Shown piece by piece: positions 33,808-42,928 of a stretch of 64,000 bases of DNA (position 1 is its first letter; the number at the start of each line of letters is the position of its first letter). Both the position numbers and the translations under genes were made by a program. The stretch is taken from assembly GCA_017309115.1 (NCBI GenBank), contig JAFLEF010000008.1, forward strand, positions 123,993-187,992, in the 5' to 3' direction. The stretch is from Verrucomicrobiota bacterium (GTDB lineage: Bacteria; Verrucomicrobiota; Verrucomicrobiia; Limisphaerales; UBA9464). Below the pieces are notes generated by a model that was not told the DNA's origin, searched no databases, and saw only the letters and a program-made list of their open reading frames with translations.

Positions 33808-34791
33808 GTGCGTAATCCCGTATTGGTCACTGGCGGAGCGGGCTTCATTGGATCCCACTTGGTGGAGCGGTTGCTGGATGACGGTGAGACCGTGGTGGTC
33901 CTTGACGACTTCTCCACGGGAGACCCTGCGAATCTGAATGGCGTGTCCGGCCATCCGCGCCTGCGAATTTTGCCGGGGCGAGTCTCCGAGCACCGGGATC
34001 TGGTGGCGCTGGTGGCGGAATGCAGCTTCGTCTTTCATTTGGCCGCCGCCGTTGGGGTGGAACTGGTGGTGAATTCCCCCATTCGCACGATCGAAACCAA
34101 TCTCGACGAAACCGCCGCCATTCTCACCGCGGCCGCCTCCGAAGGCGTTCCGTTTCTGTTGGCCTCCACCTCCGAGGTATACGGCAAGAGCAGCCGACCG
34201 GAGTTTTCTGAGAGCGACGATCTGCTGATTGGACCGCCCACGTTGGGACGCTGGGGATACGCGTGTTCCAAGCTGATGGATGAGTTCCTCGCGCTGGCCT
34301 ACATGCGAGAACGCGGGCTGCCGGTGAACATTGTCCGTTTGTTCAACACCGTGGGACCGCGGCAATCCGGTCGCTATGGCATGGTGTTGCCCCGGTTCGT
34401 CGCGGCGGCGCTGAACGGGGAACCGCTGAAGATCTATGGCGATGGCGGCCAATCTCGCTGCTTCTGCCATGTTGCCGACACCGTGGAATCGTTGCGCCGA
34501 CTGCAATTGAGCCCGCAGTCCCGCGGCGAAGTGGTCAATGTGGGCAACGACCAACCCGTGACCATTCTTCAACTGGCGGAGTTGGTGAAAACTGTCACCG
34601 GCTCAAAGTCTCCGTTGGAGTTTGTGCCCTACGAACAGGCGTACGCCGCTGGATTCGAAGACATGCGGCAGCGCCGTCCCGCCCTGGACAAACTGGAACG
34701 TCTGACCGGCTTCCGCCCGCGAAAACCGCTGGAACTCATCATTCAGGAAGTGGCCGCCAGTCTGCAGTCTCCCGGGCGCGAAGGATTCTGA
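33808..34791 (+). CDS. NAD-dependent sugar epimerase/dehydratase (SDR family)
   Basis: A 327-residue extended SDR protein. The GTG at 33808 puts the Rossmann motif VTGGAGFIGSHLVE at the N-terminus; an earlier ATG at 33718 would add residues unlike the family and lies only 14 nt after rnpB. Catalytic residues are visible as STSEVYGKSS (Ser) and YACSK (Tyr-x3-Lys). NVGNDQPVTILQLAELV and the C-terminal PALDKLERLTGFRP are typical of the nucleotide-sugar epimerases and UDP-glucuronate decarboxylase-like proteins. It probably makes a nucleotide sugar for polysaccharide; the exact reaction is not clear. Confidence 0.9.
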   Translation: MRNPVLVTGGAGFIGSHLVERLLDDGETVVVLDDFSTGDPANLNGVSGHPRLRILPGRVSEHRDLVALVAECSFVFHLAAAVGVELVVNSPIRTIETNLDETAAILTAAASEGVPFLLASTSEVYGKSSRPEFSESDDLLIGPPTLGRWGYACSKLMDEFLALAYMRERGLPVNIVRLFNTVGPRQSGRYGMVLPRFVAAALNGEPLKIYGDGGQSRCFCHVADTVESLRRLQLSPQSRGEVVNVGNDQPVTILQLAELVKTVTGSKSPLEFVPYEQAYAAGFEDMRQRRPALDKLERLTGFRPRKPLELIIQEVAASLQSPGREGF

Positions 34792-35106
34792 GGGCGTTGT
34801 CCCGTGGCGTGGATTTCTTGAGGGCGAAATGGGTCGGCCAAAGCCGTTGGGCCGCCCGCGAAAGATTTTTCAAAAAAAGTTCGTCGGTCGGTTGCATGCC
34901 TAGAATCTCAATGCACCCTTCACCGTTGGGTATTGAGTTCGCACGGCGATGAAACCGAGTCAGACGTTCAGGATTGGAGCAGGCAGGGTGGCGCCCGAGG
35001 CGTCCACTGTCTGGCTCCGGGCGGAGGATAGTTCTCTTGCTCCCGAGCCGAATGAATCGTTCAACCTCCTCGGTCCTCAGCCACCAGTTTCGCCTCAACA
35101 TTTTCC
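34792..35106. other. Intergenic region, nothing recognised
   Basis: 315 bp between the SDR gene and the padR gene. I see no gene, member of the repeat families or convincing RNA. An A-rich patch (34862-34879) stands out against the GC-rich background and could belong to a promoter or the 3' end of the SDR transcript. Confidence 0.4.
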
Positions 35107-35442
35107 ATGAAAATCAACAAGGACCTCGTGGCGGCTTCGGCCACCCCCATCATTCTCACACTCCTCCAGGAGGGAGAAAGTTACGGGTACGCGATCATCC
35201 AACGCGTTCGGGAACTCTCCGAAGGAGAGGTCGTCTGGACCGACGGGATGCTCTATCCGATTCTCCACCGCCTCGAGGCTCAGGGACTCATCTCGGCGCG
35301 CTGGGGCGAGTCGGAAACGGGACGCAAGCGGAAGTATTATCGGCTCGAAGCGCCCGCCCGGGACGCCATCGATGACGAACGGCGGCAGTGGAACACCATG
35401 AACATTATCCTGGCCCGGCTATGGACTCCTCAGAACGCGTAA
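35107..35442 (+). CDS. PadR family transcriptional regulator
   Basis: A 111-residue winged-helix regulator: ILTLLQEGESYGYAIIQRVRELSEG (recognition part), then the wing GMLYPILHRLEAQGLISARWGE and the C-terminal KYYRLE, all typical of PadR. PadR proteins generally repress nearby genes and are released by small ligands. The downstream gene for a membrane protein begins 22 nt before the padR stop, so the two are translationally coupled, and the membrane protein probably responds to or modulates the same signal. Confidence 0.93.
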   Translation: MKINKDLVAASATPIILTLLQEGESYGYAIIQRVRELSEGEVVWTDGMLYPILHRLEAQGLISARWGESETGRKRKYYRLEAPARDAIDDERRQWNTMNIILARLWTPQNA

Positions 35443-36017
35443 ACGTCGCCACGTTGTTTCAGGCGGAATTGGCCCAGATGCCCCGCGCGATTGCGGCGGA
35501 ACTGGAGGACCATCTGGCGGAAGAAGTGGAACGCCACTTGGCTGACGGGAAGTCGTTACCCGAGGCGCGGGCCGAAGCGCTGAAGTCATTCGGTGACCTG
35601 ACTGGGGTGGCCGCCGATTTGCAGCGGGCTCAGCGCGATCCCTGGTGGAGTCAGGTGCGCACTCCGTGGCAGTTGCGCGTGCTCATTCTCGGTTGGGTCG
35701 GTTTCGGATTAATCTGCTTGAGCCGCATCTGTGTTGAGGAAAGCCCCAGCTATCTGACCATCGGGGCCAGTTTGCTGATGGGACTGTGCGGCAGTTTCGT
35801 GGGCTTGGCGCTTCTGCGACGTCGCGAGTCGCTCCGCCGATTGGCGTTGTTGTTTTCCGTGGTGGTGGGTTTGGGTCTGGTCTTGAAATCCACCCTCGTG
35901 CACGTCGTTCCGGTGATCCTGCCCCTGGCACCGTGGATGTTTCCGGTCGTGGCCGGTGCCGCTCTGCTGTCGGCCTGGGCACTCAATCGCCCGGTGATCC
36001 GCAACTGCTTCGTCTAA
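35421..36017 (+). CDS. HAAS-type signalling domain membrane protein, PadR partner
   Basis: A 198-residue protein. ATG 35421 overlaps padR by 22 nt. Residues ~10-65 form the small helical HAAS/permease-prefix domain (LEDHLAEEVERHLADGKSLPEARAEAL...FGD), known from proteins coded beside PadR regulators. Residues ~80-198 hold four membrane helices (LILGWVGFGLICLSRICV, LTIGASLLMGLCGSFVGLALL and two more). Such proteins are thought to work with PadR in envelope-stress or transporter regulation; that role is from family context. Confidence 0.8.
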   Translation: MDSSERVNVATLFQAELAQMPRAIAAELEDHLAEEVERHLADGKSLPEARAEALKSFGDLTGVAADLQRAQRDPWWSQVRTPWQLRVLILGWVGFGLICLSRICVEESPSYLTIGASLLMGLCGSFVGLALLRRRESLRRLALLFSVVVGLGLVLKSTLVHVVPVILPLAPWMFPVVAGAALLSAWALNRPVIRNCFV

Positions 36018-36256
36018 CCCTTTTCCGCCGTATCCAAAGTTCGTACCGGTGAGGTTGGCCTCACCGAACGCTCGATCCATGCCGTCGGACGGACGGCACC
36101 AAATACATCAGGTTTCCGCTGTTTCCGTGAATCCCCGGGATTCGCGAACACTACCGCCTGCCCTTTTGAGGGACGGCTGCTGACCGGTCTTTCCGAGTGG
36201 GAGGGCGCGCAAGGCGGCCGGTCCTCGCAGTCAAACCACAACAGGAGAAACACCAC

Positions 36257-38545
36257 ATGAAACTGTTCCATACTGCCCGCCAGGCTTGGGGGCGAACGGT
36301 CGCCCTGGCTCTGACGGGATGGTCCCTCTGGGCACTGCCCAATGCCGGGCAGGGCGCCAACCTAGTCGAAGTCGCCGCGGGTAATCCGCAGTTCTCAACC
36401 CTGGTTACCGCCGTGCAGGCGGCGGGACTCGTCGACACCCTGGCCAGTCCAGGTCCGTTCACGGTCTTCGCGCCGAACAACGATGCGTTCGCCAAATTGC
36501 CTCCCGGTACGGTGGAAGCCTTGTTGCAGGACACCAATGCCCTACGTCGGGTTCTGCTGTACCACGTCGCGCCGGGCGCTCTCCGCAGTACCAACCTCGT
36601 GGCCGGTCCCTTGGTCACGGCTCAGGGAGCGGCGGCGACCATCAACCTGACCGGCGGGGTGAAGATCGACAACGCCACGGTCATCGCCGCGGATGTGGCA
36701 GCGGACAACGGGGTAATTCACATCATTGATTCCGTGATCCTCCCGCCGCCGACGGTCACGGAAATCGCCGTGGGCAATCCCGACTTCAGCACGTTGGTGA
36801 CGGCGTTGCAGGCGGCGGGATTGGTGGATCTGCTCAGAACCGACGGCCCCTTCACGGTGTTCGCTCCAAACAATGCAGCGTTTGCCAAGTTGCCTCCGGC
36901 CACGCTGAACGCCCTGCTGGCGGATCCTGCCAAGTTGCGTCAGGTGCTGCTGTATCATGTGGTTCCGGGACGCGTGCGCAGCACGGACCTGACCGCCGGC
37001 AAGGTCATCACGGCGCAGGGATCGGCCGCCACCATCGATCTCACGAGCGGGGTGAAGATCAACGACGCGGCAGTGATTGCCGCCAACGTGGAAGCCTCGA
37101 ATGGCGTGATTCACGTGATCGATTCCGTCATTCTGCCGCCGCCGACGGTCACGGAAATCGCCGTGGGCAATCCGGACTTCAGCACGCTGGTGACGGCATT
37201 GCAGGTCGCGGGCTTGGTGGATTTGCTCAAGACCGACGGCCCCTTCACGGTGTTCGCGCCGAATAACGCGGCGTTTGCCAAGGTGCCGGCGGCGACGTTG
37301 AACGCCCTGCTGGCGGATCCCGCGAAGCTGCGTCAGGTCCTGTTGTATCACGTCGTTCCAGGCCGAGTGCGCAGCACGGATCTGATGGCCGGCAAGGTCA
37401 TCACGGCGCAGGGATCGGCCGCCACGATCAACCTCACGGGTGGCGTGAAGATTAACGATGCGTCGGTAATCGCTGCCAACGTGGAGGCCTCCAACGGCGT
37501 GATTCACGTGATCGACTCTGTCATTCTGCCGCCGCCGAGCGTTCTGGAAACCGCGTTGGCCAATCCGGACTTCAGCACCTTGGTGACGGCTGTTCAGGCA
37601 GCGGGTCTCGTCGATGTGGTGGCGTCCCTCCGGGATGTCACGGTCTTCGCACCGAACAATGCGGCATTCTCGAAGTTGCCTGCGGGCACACTGGAAAGCC
37701 TGCTCGCCAACACGAATCAGCTGCGCACGATCTTGTTATATCACCTGGTGTCCGGTCGGGTCCGGTCCGGTGATTTGACGGCCGGCAAGGTGGTCACCCT
37801 GCAAGGAGCGGCCGTCACGGTGGCACTGACCGGTGGGGTGCGAATCAATTCTTCCCAGGTCATCGCGGCGGATGTCGAAGCCAGTAACGGAGTGTTGCAC
37901 GTTCTCGACACCGTGCTGCTCCCGCCGCCGGATCTGGTGGAAATCGCCGCCGGGAATCCGGACTTCAGTACTTTGGTGACCGCGGTGCAGGCGGCGGGAT
38001 TGGTGGACACGTTGAAGGGCGCCGGTCCGTTTACCCTGTTTGCGCCGAACAATGCGGCCTTTGCCAAACTGCCGGCCGGCACTTTGAACGCGCTGTTGGC
38101 GGATCCGGCCCGGTTGAAGCACATCCTGCTGTACCACGTGAACCACGGACCCCGACTGCGGGCGGCGGACTTGCGGGACGGTCCCGTAACTACCCTGCAG
38201 GGCGCTCCGGTTCGCATTGATGTGTCGTCGGCCGGCGTAACGGCCAATCAGGCAGGCGTTCTTGCAGCCGATATCGAAGGCGTGAACGGCATCATTCACG
38301 TGATCGATTCCGTACTCCTGCCGGGAGACGGCTTCGGCGGCTCCGGATTGTCAGCGGTCGTTAAAGGGGACGTGGCTACGGTGGTCTGGCCGGCGGTCCC
38401 GGGAAGCACGGTGGTCCTGGAATCGGCGCCGGCCATGTCCGGTCCTTGGACGCCGGTGACGGTTCCGACCGTCACGGCCGACGGCATCACGAAGGTGGAA
38501 CTCCCAGCAGCGGCCGCCCGCCTTTTCTTTAGGCTGAAAGAGTGA
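36257..38545 (+). CDS. Secreted protein with five fasciclin (FAS1) domains
   Basis: 762 residues from ATG 36257, preceded by an AGGAG ribosome-binding site (36243-36247) and a signal peptide ending near ALPNAGQG. Five FAS1 domains follow with a constant 131-residue period; each shows the NPDFSTLVTAVQAAGLVD opening, FTVFAPNNAAFAKLP (H1 motif) and LLYHVVPG...VIHVIDSVILPPP (H2 motif). FAS1 domains mediate adhesion. Domains 2 and 3 are nearly identical at the DNA level, evidence of recent tandem duplication. The C-terminal ~70 residues (VVWPAVPGSTVVLESAP) resemble modules common at the end of secreted Verrucomicrobial proteins. Confidence 0.93.
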   Translation: MKLFHTARQAWGRTVALALTGWSLWALPNAGQGANLVEVAAGNPQFSTLVTAVQAAGLVDTLASPGPFTVFAPNNDAFAKLPPGTVEALLQDTNALRRVLLYHVAPGALRSTNLVAGPLVTAQGAAATINLTGGVKIDNATVIAADVAADNGVIHIIDSVILPPPTVTEIAVGNPDFSTLVTALQAAGLVDLLRTDGPFTVFAPNNAAFAKLPPATLNALLADPAKLRQVLLYHVVPGRVRSTDLTAGKVITAQGSAATIDLTSGVKINDAAVIAANVEASNGVIHVIDSVILPPPTVTEIAVGNPDFSTLVTALQVAGLVDLLKTDGPFTVFAPNNAAFAKVPAATLNALLADPAKLRQVLLYHVVPGRVRSTDLMAGKVITAQGSAATINLTGGVKINDASVIAANVEASNGVIHVIDSVILPPPSVLETALANPDFSTLVTAVQAAGLVDVVASLRDVTVFAPNNAAFSKLPAGTLESLLANTNQLRTILLYHLVSGRVRSGDLTAGKVVTLQGAAVTVALTGGVRINSSQVIAADVEASNGVLHVLDTVLLPPPDLVEIAAGNPDFSTLVTAVQAAGLVDTLKGAGPFTLFAPNNAAFAKLPAGTLNALLADPARLKHILLYHVNHGPRLRAADLRDGPVTTLQGAPVRIDVSSAGVTANQAGVLAADIEGVNGIIHVIDSVLLPGDGFGGSGLSAVVKGDVATVVWPAVPGSTVVLESAPAMSGPWTPVTVPTVTADGITKVELPAAAARLFFRLKE

Positions 38546-38552
38546 TGGCACG

Positions 38553-38586
38553 CCGGGGCCGCCGGCCCCGGCCTTTCCCTTTTTTC
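38553..38586 (+). terminator. Intrinsic terminator after the fasciclin gene
   Basis: Perfect 8-bp stem CCGGGGCC/GGCCCCGG with a GCC loop, followed by a pyrimidine tract ending in six T, eight bases after the TGA. A second, imperfect hairpin (GGGCCCTGGCAG ... CTGCCGGGGCCC) lies at 38612-38647. Confidence 0.85.
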
Positions 38587-38783
38587 CTTCCCCTTGTGTG
38601 AGGGGAAGGCGGGCCCTGGCAGCAAACCGTGTGTCTGCCGGGGCCCGTTTCATTCTCGTGCACTCAAAGGGGATGACCCGGTGATCCGGTGGCGTCGCCT
38701 TCAGGATCCGTCGAGCGGGAGATAATCCAGTTTGGACCGCCGCTCGCCTTGACCGGGATTCGTCCTCTTGGGACAAACCCTGC

Positions 38784-40148
38784 ATGAAGCCTTCCGTGCT
38801 GATCTGGTCCGTGGCGGCGTGTTCTTTGGTGACGGCCGCGGAAAGTCTCCACGAGTTCGAGAAGGTCCACCTGGACCGCTTCTACTGGAGCGAAGGCGCC
38901 AACTTCGGCGACTTGAACCGCGATGGGGCGGTGGATGCCGTCTCCGGACCGTATTGGTGGGAAGGGCCAACCTTCCAGAAACGGCACTATCTCTATCCGG
39001 CGAACACGACGTTTGTTCTCAAGAAATCCGATGGCACCGAAGAGTCCTTGCCGGGATTCGAAGGCGCGCTGGGTCGGAAGAACGCGTACTCCGGGGACAA
39101 CTTCTTCTCGTTCATCTACGACTTCAACGCGGACGGCTGGAATGACGTTCTCACCTACGGTCTGCCAGGCACGCCGGCGTTCCTTTATCTGAATCCCCAG
39201 GCCGCGGATCAGCCCTGGGCGCGGCATCAGGTCTTCGACGCCGTGGACAACGAGTCGCCGACCTTTGCCGATCTGACCGGCGACGGCCGACCGGAGATCA
39301 TCTGCAATCATGGCGGCAACTTCGGCTACGCCTCGCCCGACTGGAAGGACGTGGCCAAGAAGTGGAGTTTCACGCCCATCTCCGGGAATGGGAAGTGGGG
39401 TAACTTTACCCACGGACTGGGAATCGGGGACGTCAATGGCGATGGCCGGTTGGACCTGCTGGAGAAGGGTGGCTGGTGGGAGCAGCCGGCTCCCGGGGCT
39501 GACACCTGGAAGCGACATCCGGCGCCGTTCAGCCCGGGCGGCGGAGCGCAGATGTACGTGTACGACGTCAACGGGGACGGCCGGAACGATGTCATCACCA
39601 GCATTGCCGCGCATGGCTACGGCTTGGGCTGGTACGAGCAACTGACCGAGCGGGATGCCGAGCAGAATCCGCAGTTCCGGGCGCACGTGTTCATGAATAA
39701 GGAACCCGGCGAGAATCGCTACGGGGTCGCCTTCTCCCAATTGCACGCCGTGGAACTCGTCGATGTGGATGGCGACGGCCTGAAGGACATTGTGTCGGGC
39801 AAGTGCTTCTGGGCCCACGGTCCGACGGGAGATCCCGATCCCGGGGCGCCAGCGGTGTTGTATTGGTTTCGTCTGGTCCGCGGACCTCAGGGTGTGGATT
39901 GGGTGCCGTACCTGATCGACGCCGATTCCGGCGTGGGACGTCAGATTGGAGTGGCCGATGTGGACGGGGACCGCGATCCCGACCTGATCATTGGCAATAA
40001 GAAGGGGACCTTTGTATTCCGGCATCAGGTTCGTCCGGTGACCCGGGAGGAATGGGGCAAGGCGCAACCCGCGGTGAAGTTTCCCACGGCGGGCGATCAG
40101 TCCCTGCGCCCGGAGGATGTGATTCAGCGGACCGGGACGCCGAAGTAA
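38784..40148 (+). CDS. Secreted FG-GAP/VCBS repeat protein
   Basis: 454 residues with a signal peptide (MKPSVLIWSVAACSLVTA). The body is a beta-propeller of FG-GAP-like blades with calcium-binding DxNxDG loops: FGDLNRDGAVDAV, YDFNADGWNDVLT, ADLTGDGRPEII, GDVNGDGRLDLLE, YDVNGDGRNDVIT, VDVDGDGLKDIV and ADVDGDRDPDLII. Such proteins are common and expanded in Planctomycetes and Verrucomicrobia; ligands are unknown. It stands alone between the fasciclin gene and the convergent hemL. Confidence 0.9.
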   Translation: MKPSVLIWSVAACSLVTAAESLHEFEKVHLDRFYWSEGANFGDLNRDGAVDAVSGPYWWEGPTFQKRHYLYPANTTFVLKKSDGTEESLPGFEGALGRKNAYSGDNFFSFIYDFNADGWNDVLTYGLPGTPAFLYLNPQAADQPWARHQVFDAVDNESPTFADLTGDGRPEIICNHGGNFGYASPDWKDVAKKWSFTPISGNGKWGNFTHGLGIGDVNGDGRLDLLEKGGWWEQPAPGADTWKRHPAPFSPGGGAQMYVYDVNGDGRNDVITSIAAHGYGLGWYEQLTERDAEQNPQFRAHVFMNKEPGENRYGVAFSQLHAVELVDVDGDGLKDIVSGKCFWAHGPTGDPDPGAPAVLYWFRLVRGPQGVDWVPYLIDADSGVGRQIGVADVDGDRDPDLIIGNKKGTFVFRHQVRPVTREEWGKAQPAVKFPTAGDQSLRPEDVIQRTGTPK

Positions 40149-40157
40149 TCAGTTCAG

Positions 40158-40266
40158 AGTTCGTAGTCCCGCCTTCAGGCGGCGGAGCGATGGTCTGCGG
40201 GGGCGTGTGGAGGTTCCTGACGGTGCCGGTGATTCCGGGGCGCTGCCGGCTGAAGCCGGGACTCCG
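40158..40266 (-). repeat. 110-bp dispersed repeat (CCGGCTTCAGCCGG type), copy 1
   Basis: Matches 43683-43794 in reverse orientation: both have AGTCCCGGCTTCAGCCGGCAGCG at one end and CCGCCT(G/C)AAGGCGGGACT at the other, each end being a small palindrome, with a shared GTCAGGAAC centre. Confidence 0.75.
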
Positions 40267-40270
40267 TACG

Positions 40271-40305
40271 AAAAAAAAAACCGCACGAACCTACTTCAGT
40301 GTGCG
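40271..40305 (-). terminator. Intrinsic terminator at the end of hemL
   Basis: Read on the minus strand, a CGCAC/GTGCG stem (40301-40305 with 40282-40286) encloses the hemL stop codon in its loop and is followed by ten T (A-run 40271-40280). The stem is short, so the strong T-run carries most of the weight. Confidence 0.6.
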
Positions 40306-41574
40306 CAGGACGCGGGCGGCCGTGGAAACGGTTTGCTCGATTTCGGCCTCGGTGTGCGCGGTGGAAATGAAGCCGGCTTCGAACTGTGACGGGGCCAGGT
40401 AGATTCCCGCCTCCAGCATTCCGTGGAAGAAACGGGCGAAGCGCTCGCGATCGCTGCGCAGGGCGTCGGTGAGATTCCACACCGGCTGATCGGTGAAGTA
40501 GCCGCAGAACATCGAACCGATCCGTTGCCATTGCACCGGCACTCCGGCCGATCGCGCGGCATCCTGCATGCCGGCCGCCAATTGCGCGCCGCGGCGTTCG
40601 AGCAGTTCGTACGCGCCGGTCTCCGCGAGTTCGTCCAACGCCGCCAGTCCCGCCGCCATGGCCAGCGGATTTCCGCTGAGCGTGCCGGCCTGATAAACCG
40701 GTCCCAAGGGCGCCAGATAATCCATGATCTCCGCCCGACCACCGAAGGCTCCCACCGGCAATCCGCCGCCAATGATTTTGCCGAAGCAGATCAGATCCGG
40801 CGTTAGGCCGAACCGTTGCTGCGCGCCGCCGGGGCCCAGACGGAAGCCCGTCATGACCTCGTCGCAGATGAAGAGTGTCCCGTAGTCCCGACACAGCTTC
40901 TGCAGCAGTTCGTAGTAGCCCGGGCGCGGCAGATACAATCCGGCATTGGCCGGGACCCCTTCCACAATCACCGCGGCGAGATCGGCCCCGTGAACGGCAA
41001 AGGCGGCCTGGAGCGCCTCTGCGTCGTTGTAGGGCAACACCAGAGTGTGCTTGGCGAAATCGGCCGGAACACCGGCGCTGTCGGGATTGCCCAGAGTCAG
41101 GGCGCCCGAACCGGCCTTCACCAGGAGCGAGTCGGCGTGACCGTGGTAGCAACCGTCAAACTTGAGGATCTTGTCCCGCCGGGTGAAGCCACGGGCCAGC
41201 CGAATAGCCGACATGCAGGCTTCGGTGCCGGAATTGCAGAAGCGGATTTTCGACACGCCCGGAACAAACTCCTTCACCCGTCGGGCGAGGTCGACCTCGC
41301 GGGGATTGGGAATTCCGAAACTCGTGCCCCGGTCGGCCGCGGCCTTGATTGCCTGGATGATTCGGGGATGGGCATGTCCGAGAATGGCGGGGCCCCAGGT
41401 GCAGACGTAGTCGAGCAACGAGCGGCCATCGACGGTGTGCAAATGCGAACCCTGCGCCGAATCCACGAAGAACGGCTGGCCCCCAACGGCACGGAAGGCC
41501 CGAACGGGTGAATTCACGCCGCCCGGAATATGGCGCAGCGCTTCCTGAAAGAGATCGGCTGAGGAACGAGACAT
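40291..41574 (-). CDS. hemL: Glutamate-1-semialdehyde 2,1-aminomutase
   Basis: A PLP enzyme that converts glutamate 1-semialdehyde to 5-aminolevulinate, the C5 route to heme and siroheme. 427 residues from ATG 41574. RHIPGGVNSPVRAF at ~14-27 is the family signature; NSGTEACMSAIRLAR is the cofactor site, DEVMTGFRLG carries the PLP-binding Asp and FGKIIGGGLPVGAFGG carries the Schiff-base Lys266. thiH ends 32 nt before it, so the two are probably co-transcribed. A terminator with a ten-T run closes the operon. Confidence 0.97.
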   Translation of the reverse strand: MSRSSADLFQEALRHIPGGVNSPVRAFRAVGGQPFFVDSAQGSHLHTVDGRSLLDYVCTWGPAILGHAHPRIIQAIKAAADRGTSFGIPNPREVDLARRVKEFVPGVSKIRFCNSGTEACMSAIRLARGFTRRDKILKFDGCYHGHADSLLVKAGSGALTLGNPDSAGVPADFAKHTLVLPYNDAEALQAAFAVHGADLAAVIVEGVPANAGLYLPRPGYYELLQKLCRDYGTLFICDEVMTGFRLGPGGAQQRFGLTPDLICFGKIIGGGLPVGAFGGRAEIMDYLAPLGPVYQAGTLSGNPLAMAAGLAALDELAETGAYELLERRGAQLAAGMQDAARSAGVPVQWQRIGSMFCGYFTDQPVWNLTDALRSDRERFARFFHGMLEAGIYLAPSQFEAGFISTAHTEAEIEQTVSTAARVLRTLK

Positions 41575-41606
41575 GATCAAAGGATCTGGGACGGGCTGGG
41601 AATCAT

Positions 41607-42809
41607 TTAGGCGCTGAGCGCAGCGTCCCAATCCTTCCACACGGGTTCGTAGCCCAGCCGACGTAGCAGCGCGGCGATTTCTTCGGGCGACCGATCATCC
41701 GCGATGTCGAACTGGCCGGTCGCCGCCGTAGCTCGGCCGGCGGCGGGCGCCCATTCGCTGGAGTTGGCGGCGAGTTCCACAATGCGTCCGCGCACGGTCT
41801 GATGAATGTTGTCCCGACCGGCCCCGGTGTAGCCGCCGGGTTCGGTGTGGCTGCCGGCGCTGGCGTGGGTGATCCCGAGCGGAAAGAGTCCGTCGCGCAG
41901 TCGAGCGGGTTCGCGCGTGGACAGAACCAGGCCGACGTCCGGCAGGAACAGGCGCATGGCGGCAATCACCTGGACCAGTTCCCGATCGCCCAGATGGGTC
42001 AGCGGCTGGAATTCGCCGGCGCACGGTCGGAGTCGGGGCAGGGACACGGTGATCATGGCCTTCCAGCAGTGGCGCAGCAGCCAGGCGGCATGCGCGGCGG
42101 TGGCCAGGGCCTCATAACGCCACTCGGCCAACCCGTGTAGCGCGCCAATTCCCAGCCGGCGGAATCCCGCAGCGTAAGCCCGTTCCGGACACTCCAAGCG
42201 CCAATCAAAGTCCCGCTTCGGTCCGAGCGTGTGCATCGCCGAGTAAACCGAGCGGTCGTAGGTTTCCTGATACACCACCAGACCTTCGGCGCCGGCCCGG
42301 ACGATCGGCTCGTAATCGGCGGTTTCCATCGGGCCGACTTCCAGGGACAGCGCCGGGACAAACTCGTGCAGGGCGGCGGTGCAGGCCTGGAGGTAACCGT
42401 TGGAGACAAACTTGGGGTGTTCGCCCGCCACCAGCAGGATGTTGCGGAAGCCCTGTTCGGTCAGCGCCCGCGCTTCCCGGACCACCTCGGGGATACTCAG
42501 GGTGACCCGCAGAATGGGATTGTCCCGGGAGAAGCCGCAGTAGGCGCAGTTGTTGATGCACTCGTTGCTCAGATACAAGGGCGCGAACAACCGGATGACC
42601 TTGCCGAAGCGCTGGCGGGTCAGGGCCTGGGATTGCCGGCACAAGGCTTCCAGCTGTCCGGCGGCGGCGGGGGACAGCAGGGTGGCGAAATCGGTGAGGG
42701 AGTGCGCGCCATCCCGGAGAATTCGGATGACGTCCGCCGGGGTGGCATTCCGGGCCTGCTGCAACAACTGCGAAACGGGCAGCGCGTTAAACGCGTCCAC
42801 AAAACTCAT
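41607..42809 (-). CDS. thiH: 2-iminoacetate synthase (radical SAM, thiazole synthesis)
   Basis: Cleaves tyrosine to p-cresol and 2-iminoacetate (dehydroglycine), which feeds the thiazole ring of thiamine. The 400-residue protein has the [4Fe-4S] motif CINNCAYC with Cys84, Cys88 and Cys91 in the ThiH context APLYLSNECINNCAYCGFS. The body carries LLVAGEHPKFVS and VYQETYDRSVY, found in ThiH/HydG relatives. No thiamine gene (thiG, thiS, thiF) or TPP riboswitch is visible next to it; it is paired with hemL instead. HydG is the close alternative but is normally longer (~460-470 residues). Confidence 0.92.
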   Translation of the reverse strand: MSFVDAFNALPVSQLLQQARNATPADVIRILRDGAHSLTDFATLLSPAAAGQLEALCRQSQALTRQRFGKVIRLFAPLYLSNECINNCAYCGFSRDNPILRVTLSIPEVVREARALTEQGFRNILLVAGEHPKFVSNGYLQACTAALHEFVPALSLEVGPMETADYEPIVRAGAEGLVVYQETYDRSVYSAMHTLGPKRDFDWRLECPERAYAAGFRRLGIGALHGLAEWRYEALATAAHAAWLLRHCWKAMITVSLPRLRPCAGEFQPLTHLGDRELVQVIAAMRLFLPDVGLVLSTREPARLRDGLFPLGITHASAGSHTEPGGYTGAGRDNIHQTVRGRIVELAANSSEWAPAAGRATAATGQFDIADDRSPEEIAALLRRLGYEPVWKDWDAALSA

Positions 42810-42928
42810 GTGGCCGCCACCTTAGCGAGAGACGTCAGTCCAGCAAGCAGCGGTCCGCGGAAAGGAGGGGGGCAGCGTAGCCGCCGAGGGAACGAGGCGC
42901 TGACCATTGCTGCGTTGAACCTTGGGCA

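Noticed and set aside
42810-42928. A TPP riboswitch in front of thiH
   Set aside because: No thi-box core (CTGAGA followed by the ACC...CTGATC arrangement) could be found on the minus strand.
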